A DNA stretch of 33,585 nt from Longimicrobiales bacterium. GTDB lineage: Bacteria > Gemmatimonadota > Gemmatimonadetes > Longimicrobiales > RSA9. The DNA lies in assembly GCA_035461765.1 (NCBI GenBank), contig DATHUY010000029.1:1-33585 (forward strand), read 5' to 3'. Below, piece after piece: positions 29,077-33,585 of the stretch (the first letter of the stretch is position 1; the number at the start of each line of letters is the position of its first letter). Made by a program: the position numbers and the translations under genes. Below the pieces are notes generated by a model. It ran no database searches. It was not told the origin of the DNA and worked only from the letters and a program-made list of their open reading frames with translations.

Positions 29077-30429
29077 CTATTCCTCCAGGCGGTGCCCGAG
29101 CTTCTCCTCGAGGCTGATCCGCGCGTTGATGAAGCCGAACAGCGCCTCGAGCGCCTGGCGCTCGGCCTGCGCGGTACGGTCGATCACGTTCTGCAATGTC
29201 GTGAAATCGGAGCCTCCCAGCCGATAGCGCTCCTGTGTCAGCTCCTGCCGCTCGCGGTTCAGGTCCACCTGTTCCTCGGCCAGCTGGAGCGAGCGGTAGG
29301 CGTTGTCGAGATCGATGATCGCCGCGCGAACATCCCGCTCGACGGTCAGCCGCGCCGCACGGAGATCGTGCTCGGCGTCCACCGCGCCTGCACTCGCCTG
29401 CGCGATGGCGTCCGATGTCTGGAACCGGCTGAAGAGCGGCAGCGACACCCCGACTCCGAAGCTGAAGCCGTAGTTCTCGCCCGGATTGAATTCGCCGAAC
29501 GCGCCATAGCCCGCCGCCGACATGCCGCGGTTGTAACCGGCACTTGCGCTGATGCTCGGCAGCCGGCGCGCCCGCGCGGCCGACGCGCCATACTTCGCGG
29601 CGCGCAGGGCCGACTCGCGCTGCCGCACGACCGGACTGCTGGCCAGAGCTCCAGCGACGAGCGCCTCCACATCCAGGTCGGCGGGATCGAACACGGGCGG
29701 CAGCACCGTATCCACGCTGATGCTCGTCGTGGGCTGCATGCCGAGCGTCGCTGCGAGTGTGAGCCGTGTCTTGTCCGCATCGCCGCGCGCACGCTCCACG
29801 TTCTGCTCGGCCTGCGCCACGTCGGCGCGGGCGCCGAGCACATCTTCACGGTTGCGCGCGGCCAGCCGCAGCAGCTGCTCCGTCCGCTCCAGCCGGTCGC
29901 GTGCCGACGCCAGCAGGTATTCCTCCAGCGTGATGTTGCGTACGGCACGCACGGCCTGGAAGTACTCGCGCGACACCCGCGCATCCAGCTGGATCCCGGC
30001 CGCCTGGATCTGCGCGCTCACTCCGTCGTACGTCGCGCGGCGTGCCTGCAGGTTCCGGAGCGTCGTGCCGCCGTCGAACAGCGTCATCTGGGTGCTGATG
30101 CCCTGGCTCGCCGAGCTGCGGCGCGACGTGACCGGCTCCGGTGACTCGATCGGGTCACCAAAGAAGTCCTCCCCCGTGAGCGTCGTCGAGCGTGAGCCGC
30201 TGAAGTTCAGATTCGTGTTCAGGTTCGGCAGGAACCCGCCCCACGCGGAGCGCACGGAACTGCCCGCCACCTCGAGGTCATTCGCCGTCCGCAGGAACTC
30301 GGGGTTGCCGCTTCGTGCAATGCGCAGCGCTTCGTCCAGTGTCAGCACGGCCGGGGCATGCTGCGCCGAGATCGGACCGGCGCTGCCGATCAACACGGCA
30401 ATGGCGGCCATGCGGGGGGCGCATCTCAT
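29077..30429 (-). CDS. TolC-family outer membrane efflux channel
   Basis: The 450-residue protein has a signal peptide (about 1-22, MRCAPRMAAIAVLIGSAG, probable cleavage after ISA). Two tandem OEP halves follow (about 27-225 and 235-450), with long alpha-helical coiled coils rich in Ala, Arg and Glu and the start motif LTLDEALRIARSGNPEF. It should form the trimeric outer-membrane duct of the pump. The ATG at 30429 overlaps the stop of the fusion-protein gene (ATGA); a longer frame to 30609 would lie within that gene and precede the signal peptide. No lipoprotein Cys follows the signal peptide, unlike the OprM group. Confidence 0.92.
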   Translation of the reverse strand: MRCAPRMAAIAVLIGSAGPISAQHAPAVLTLDEALRIARSGNPEFLRTANDLEVAGSSVRSAWGGFLPNLNTNLNFSGSRSTTLTGEDFFGDPIESPEPVTSRRSSASQGISTQMTLFDGGTTLRNLQARRATYDGVSAQIQAAGIQLDARVSREYFQAVRAVRNITLEEYLLASARDRLERTEQLLRLAARNREDVLGARADVAQAEQNVERARGDADKTRLTLAATLGMQPTTSISVDTVLPPVFDPADLDVEALVAGALASSPVVRQRESALRAAKYGASAARARRLPSISASAGYNRGMSAAGYGAFGEFNPGENYGFSFGVGVSLPLFSRFQTSDAIAQASAGAVDAEHDLRAARLTVERDVRAAIIDLDNAYRSLQLAEEQVDLNRERQELTQERYRLGGSDFTTLQNVIDRTAQAERQALEALFGFINARISLEEKLGHRLEE

Positions 30430-31616
30430 CGCGGCCTCGCTCCCTCCGCCTTCGCCACATTGTCGACCAGGCGAACCGGGATGTCGTGGGACAGCGTATA
30501 GTGGCCGCTCACCAGGACGATCTCGCCCGGGGCGAGCATCTCCGTATCGGCGTTCTCGACGATCTCCACGTGCGTGTCGTTGCTGCGGCCCGGCGTGACA
30601 TAACGCCACTTCGCCCGCCCCTTGTCACCCTCGCCCTCGAACACGAACACGAGCGTCCTTCGGTTGTCGCGCTCGAGCACAGCACTCTTCGGGACGAGGA
30701 TCCGATCCGGGAACCGCTCGGCCGAAAGTGACGCGCGCGCGAACATCCCTGGCAGAATCCGGCCGCTCGGGTTGCGGACCGAGATGCTGACGCGGGCGTT
30801 GCGGAGCTCCGGATCCACCACGGGATTGATCGACTGGATGCGTCCCTCGAATACCTCGCCCGGGAATGCAGCGAATGTGACGCGTGCCGTACGTCCGACT
30901 GCCAGATAGCCGATGTTGCCCTCCAGCACCTTCGCATCCACCCGGATCGGATCCATCGCCTGTACCGTCAGCAGCTCGTCACCGACGTTCACGTATTGAC
31001 CGGGCACGACCTTCAGATTGGCGACACGGCCGGGGAACGGTGCGACGATGCGGGTACGCAGCAGATTGATCTCCGCACGGTCCACCGCGACACGGGCCGC
31101 ATCCAGACCGCTGCGCGCACGGGCGGCCGTATCGCGCTCCGCGCGCACGCGCGGGTCTTCGATACGATCGTCGCTGAGCGTCGTCTCCCGATACGTCATC
31201 TCCGCCTGACGCAGTCGCGCCTGCGCCTCTTCCAGTGACAGCCGGTATTCCGTCGGGTCGATCTCGATGAGAACGGCGCCCTGCGCCATGGCCTGGTTTT
31301 CGGAGACACGCACCGCCTTCACCTGGCCGCTCACCTGCGACCGCACCGCTGTCTGCTGCCACGACGCCGCCTCCCCCGGCGCGCTCACGGTCAGCACCAG
31401 CGTGTCCTGGATCACCTCCGCACCTTCCACAGCCACGGCGAGGTCCGTGCTGAACGCATCGCCTGCGGAATTCTCCGGCAGGTCACCCGTCGGGCGTTCC
31501 GGTGCCTGACCTGACGCCTCCTGCTTGTGGTTGATGCGGTAGTACACACCCGCCCCCGCCAGCGAGAGCACCAGCAGAACGGCCGAGGCGGTGATGACCC
31601 GTTTCGAGACTTTCAT
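30426..31616 (-). CDS. RND efflux membrane fusion protein (HlyD/AcrA family)
   Basis: The 396-residue periplasmic adaptor is anchored by an N-terminal hydrophobic segment (about 6-25, without a lipobox Cys). A low-complexity linker leads to the lipoyl half-domain (AVRSQVSGQVKAVRVSENQ, about 90-108), an alpha-helical hairpin (about 123-190), the second lipoyl half (TRIVAPFPGRVANLKVVPGQYV), a beta-barrel region (about 225-305) and a membrane-proximal domain. It is the first gene of the operon, followed by the channel and two permeases. A Shine-Dalgarno (AGGA) lies eight bases before the ATG. A 7-pair hairpin (31647-31653 with 31659-31665) sits in the leader about 30 bases ahead of the start. 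Confidence 0.93.
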   Translation of the reverse strand: MKVSKRVITASAVLLVLSLAGAGVYYRINHKQEASGQAPERPTGDLPENSAGDAFSTDLAVAVEGAEVIQDTLVLTVSAPGEAASWQQTAVRSQVSGQVKAVRVSENQAMAQGAVLIEIDPTEYRLSLEEAQARLRQAEMTYRETTLSDDRIEDPRVRAERDTAARARSGLDAARVAVDRAEINLLRTRIVAPFPGRVANLKVVPGQYVNVGDELLTVQAMDPIRVDAKVLEGNIGYLAVGRTARVTFAAFPGEVFEGRIQSINPVVDPELRNARVSISVRNPSGRILPGMFARASLSAERFPDRILVPKSAVLERDNRRTLVFVFEGEGDKGRAKWRYVTPGRSNDTHVEIVENADTEMLAPGEIVLVSGHYTLSHDIPVRLVDNVAKAEGARPR

Positions 31617-31783
31617 GAGTGCGTCCTGTGGCGAGCGGGAAGAGCGGTCCCCGTCTTCCGGGGACGGCCGCGTGGGGCGACTGGCGGCGCGTCAGCGTCG
31701 CCGGTAAGCCGCACGAACTCGGGGTATCTGGAAACGACTCGAGCGGGTGCTGGGGCAGGGAAACACGCCGCGACTGCCTGAAA

Positions 31784-31828
31784 AGTGTAAACACTCGAAG
31801 GTACGCGCAAGCCATGCAGCACAGTCAA
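31784..31828 (-). promoter_or_regulatory. Candidate promoter and operator of the efflux operon
   Basis: Read on the minus strand, TTGACT (31823-31828) and TACCTT (31798-31803) resemble the two better promoters in this window but are 19 bases apart, so the promoter is tentative. Directly downstream, about where transcription would begin, is the inverted repeat AGTGTNNACACT (31784-31795), a possible repressor site of the sort often controlling efflux genes. No regulator gene is adjacent. The leader to the first gene would be about 175 bases. The rest of 31617-31987 holds the tandem repeat described separately and no gene. Confidence 0.38.
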
Positions 31829-31889
31829 TAGCCCGTCGGGACGGCCGCTGCCGCAGCAGTTGCGCACACGCGCGCACACGCGCAGGGCA

Positions 31890-31984
31890 TATACACGCGA
31901 GAGCGCACGGTCATTGGGCCGCACCGACCCATGCAGGTATACGCGAGCGCGCACGGGTCATGGCCCCGCACGGACCCATGCAGG
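31890..31984. repeat. Imperfect tandem duplication of a 47/48-base unit
   Basis: Unit 1 (31890-31937) and unit 2 (31938-31984) both begin TATAC, share GCGCACG in the middle and end with GACCCATGCAGG, differing by a few substitutions and small gaps. On the minus strand each unit can form a hairpin with GGGTC or GGTC pairing with its complement, the copy nearer the propeller gene more completely. The units begin four bases after the stop codon of that gene. A short run of GCGCACAC-like repeats lies beside unit 1 (31862-31883). Confidence 0.8.
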
Positions 31985-31987
31985 TCG

Positions 31988-33223
31988 TCAGCGCCAGGTT
32001 GCAGGAAGGCGCCGGACCACGACGCGTTCGACGCCCAGCTCGTCGTCGGTCACGACCCACGCCGCCAGCCCGGTTCTGCTGACCGCGTTCGGCATCGCCT
32101 GGGCGGGGATTGTCCCGACATAGCGGCCGTCCGGCATCAGCAGGTCGATGGGCCCGGCCGCCGTGCCGTCGCGGTCGCGCCGCTGAACCCAGATACGGCC
32201 GAGCGGGTCGGTACGGATGGCCGTTACGACGGACATGAACTCGGCGAACGGTGCGTTGTCCAGCGACAATGTCATGTTGGCCGGCGGCCGGCTACCGATC
32301 GTCGTGGACGTGCCCGCGGGCGAAGTGCGTGACATCACGACGGTCGCTCCCGTCCCCCGGGCTTCATCCCGCTGTCGCTGCTCGTGCCACTCCTCCTGAT
32401 CCTTCTTCGTGACCTTCCGCGGGGTGAAGTCCCGCGCGAGCGTGCGTATGTGCCTTCCGCCGTCGTCCAGGATGCGGATCGCGTATTCCGTCTCGTGATG
32501 CAGAGCGAGGCCGGACGGAAGAACGCCGAACGTCGGACGCGCGCTGAAGATCGGATCCATGTTGATGGCTGCGATGCGCTGGCCGCCGCCGCCGTTCTGG
32601 ATGATGCGCGGTGCGGCAACGGGCACACTGTAGATCGTCTGCGGTGCCGCTTCACCAAGCGGCTGGCGGAGGATGGGTGAGGCACCGGCGGCGCTCGGCG
32701 GCTGGTCGCGGCGCGGGCTCGGCATCGAGCGTGTCACGATGCCGCCGCTGCGGTCGGCGGTCATCGCCATCGGAAAGCCGAGCTCCTCACCGAACGGGAC
32801 GTTGCGGACGTACGTGCCGTCGCGCTCGAACACGACGAACGCGCGATTGCCCAGGTCGCTCACGACGACCCGGCCGTCGGACGTGATGTCCATCGCGAGC
32901 GGCGCCTGCAGCTCGCCCGGACCGCCACCCTTCTTGCCGAACTGACGGACGAAGCCGCCCCTCGCGTCGAACACCACCACTCTCGTGTTCTGCGCGTCGA
33001 GGAGGTACATGTTGTCCGCCCGGTCGAACGCAACCGAACGGACGCCTGAGAACATCTCCCAGTCCTTTCCCTCGACCGTGCCGACGCTGAACACATCCAT
33101 CGGCCGGTCCCTCAGCACGTTGTCGCGCGACGGCAGTTTCACGGTCTGCTGCGCGGTGGCCGGCACCGCGGCCGCCGCCGCGACGAACGTCCACACCATG
33201 GTGCGGATGATGCCCTTCCACAT
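31988..33223 (-). CDS. Exported 6-bladed beta-propeller (NHL-type) protein
   Basis: The 411-residue protein begins with a signal peptide (about 1-25, [20 protein letters not shown], ending ATA before QQ). NHL-like blades follow: [20 protein letters not shown], then [18 protein letters not shown] with [21 protein letters not shown], and later GRHIRTL and [14 protein letters not shown] Pro/Ser/Gln-rich stretch (about 155-200) and a charged stretch around 270-300 interrupt the blades. Such proteins are common in Gemmatimonadota and Bacteroidota and are thought to bind ligands or partners at the cell surface; no enzyme motif is visible. ATG 33223 has a strong GGAGGGG site just before it; a frame start at 33277 would precede the signal peptide with unrelated residues. 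It lies upstream of the efflux operon on the same strand, with a gap of about 370 bases, so a link is not established. Confidence 0.84.
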   Translation of the reverse strand: MWKGIIRTMVWTFVAAAAAVPATAQQTVKLPSRDNVLRDRPMDVFSVGTVEGKDWEMFSGVRSVAFDRADNMYLLDAQNTRVVVFDARGGFVRQFGKKGGGPGELQAPLAMDITSDGRVVVSDLGNRAFVVFERDGTYVRNVPFGEELGFPMAMTADRSGGIVTRSMPSPRRDQPPSAAGASPILRQPLGEAAPQTIYSVPVAAPRIIQNGGGGQRIAAINMDPIFSARPTFGVLPSGLALHHETEYAIRILDDGGRHIRTLARDFTPRKVTKKDQEEWHEQRQRDEARGTGATVVMSRTSPAGTSTTIGSRPPANMTLSLDNAPFAEFMSVVTAIRTDPLGRIWVQRRDRDGTAAGPIDLLMPDGRYVGTIPAQAMPNAVSRTGLAAWVVTDDELGVERVVVRRLPATWR

Positions 33224-33585
33224 GGTCCCCTCCGTTGACAGTGCAGCCGACGTGCAGTTGTGCACGGCGATCGACATGACTCAGACTCCGGCCGCCACAG
33301 GATGGTTGCTTCGACCCTTGCGCTCGACGTCGGCCGGGATGCTTTTCGCGCTTTTTGCATCGTCGCGGATGCATCCAGGTGCTGTCCTGACGCATGCCTC
33401 CGCGTTTCTGCGCGCAAGAAAGTTCTTGTGTTTTTGAAGAAGTGCGTTTACGCTGTTCTCACTGTCAAACGACATCTCGCATCACACGGGTGTCGCGCGA
33501 CGCGGAACGCGGTTCCGAAATGCCGTGCAGTCGGGCGGTGCAGAAACGTCGGATCCGACGATGCGAAGTGCGGCCGGACAGTGAG
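33224..33585. other. Non-coding stretch with several perfect inverted repeats
   Basis: No supported gene lies between the propeller start and the right edge. The stretch is less G/C-rich than its surroundings in 33340-33480. It contains CGTGCA/TGCACG (33251-33256 with 33261-33266), CGGAAC/GTTCCG (33503-33508 with 33512-33517) and the uninterrupted 14-base palindrome CGTCGGATCCGACG (33547-33560). On the minus strand a TTGACA at 33463-33468 has no good -10 after it. The area probably holds the control region of the propeller gene and perhaps of a gene beyond the window. Confidence 0.55.

Noticed and set aside
31862-31984. CRISPR array
   Set aside because: There are only two adjacent imperfect copies with no unique spacers and no cas gene.
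33281-33475. 64-codon minus-strand open frame in the right-hand gap
   Set aside because: Third codon positions are not G/C-rich as in all accepted genes, the ribosome binding site is poor and no motif is seen.

Overview
The window is GC-rich, densely coded bacterial DNA with short or overlapping gene junctions and strong G/C preference at third codon positions. No insertion sequence, phage gene, CRISPR array or rRNA is visible. The gene set suggests a member of the Gemmatimonadota or a related high-GC phylum: a Minf_1886-type small protein, a bacterial SET-domain protein, an NHL-type beta-propeller exported protein and tandem RND permeases. That placement is an inference from gene content, not a computed one. 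It reads as ordinary chromosome carrying housekeeping and catabolic operons, not as a genomic island.

Left part (1-6889). The tail of an RsbW-like anti-sigma kinase abuts a GAF-SpoIIE phosphatase, forming half of a partner-switching module. This is chained to rsmA (16S rRNA dimethyltransferase) and a small histidine-kinase-like protein whose ATP-binding boxes have decayed. A new operon then begins at a recognisable promoter carrying a perfect Rex operator. It runs rex, an arginine deiminase with a complete active site, a DEDDh exonuclease and a metallo-beta-lactamase-fold hydrolase, all overlapping, and ends at a hairpin.

Middle part (7036-14835). This is an acyl-CoA and amino-acid catabolic cluster: thiolase, the biotin transporter BioY (with a terminator built into its 3' end), a CPBP membrane protease, 3-hydroxyacyl-CoA dehydrogenase, an acyl-CoA dehydrogenase with an unusual active site, a leucine/valine-type dehydrogenase, glyA, a Minf_1886 protein and a small zinc ribbon. 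Together they fit branched-chain amino-acid and short-chain acyl-CoA oxidation, with biotin uptake supporting carboxylases encoded elsewhere.

Housekeeping part (14862-20071). nnr (repair of hydrated NAD(P)H) is followed by thiL-plsC-eno-ftsB-like, which is tightly packed and has an extended -10 promoter. A CAT-anticodon tRNA follows with its own promoter and terminator.

Right part (20216-33585). A SET-domain methyltransferase and an NhaC antiporter are probably co-transcribed. Next come a 94-residue protein with two DnaJ-type zinc motifs and a strong terminator. On the minus strand is a four-gene efflux operon (membrane fusion protein, TolC-like channel and two different RND permeases), preceded upstream by a secreted beta-propeller gene. 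Two non-coding stretches longer than 300 bases, 31617-31987 and 33224-33585, hold a candidate promoter, inverted repeats and a tandem duplication, but no supported gene.
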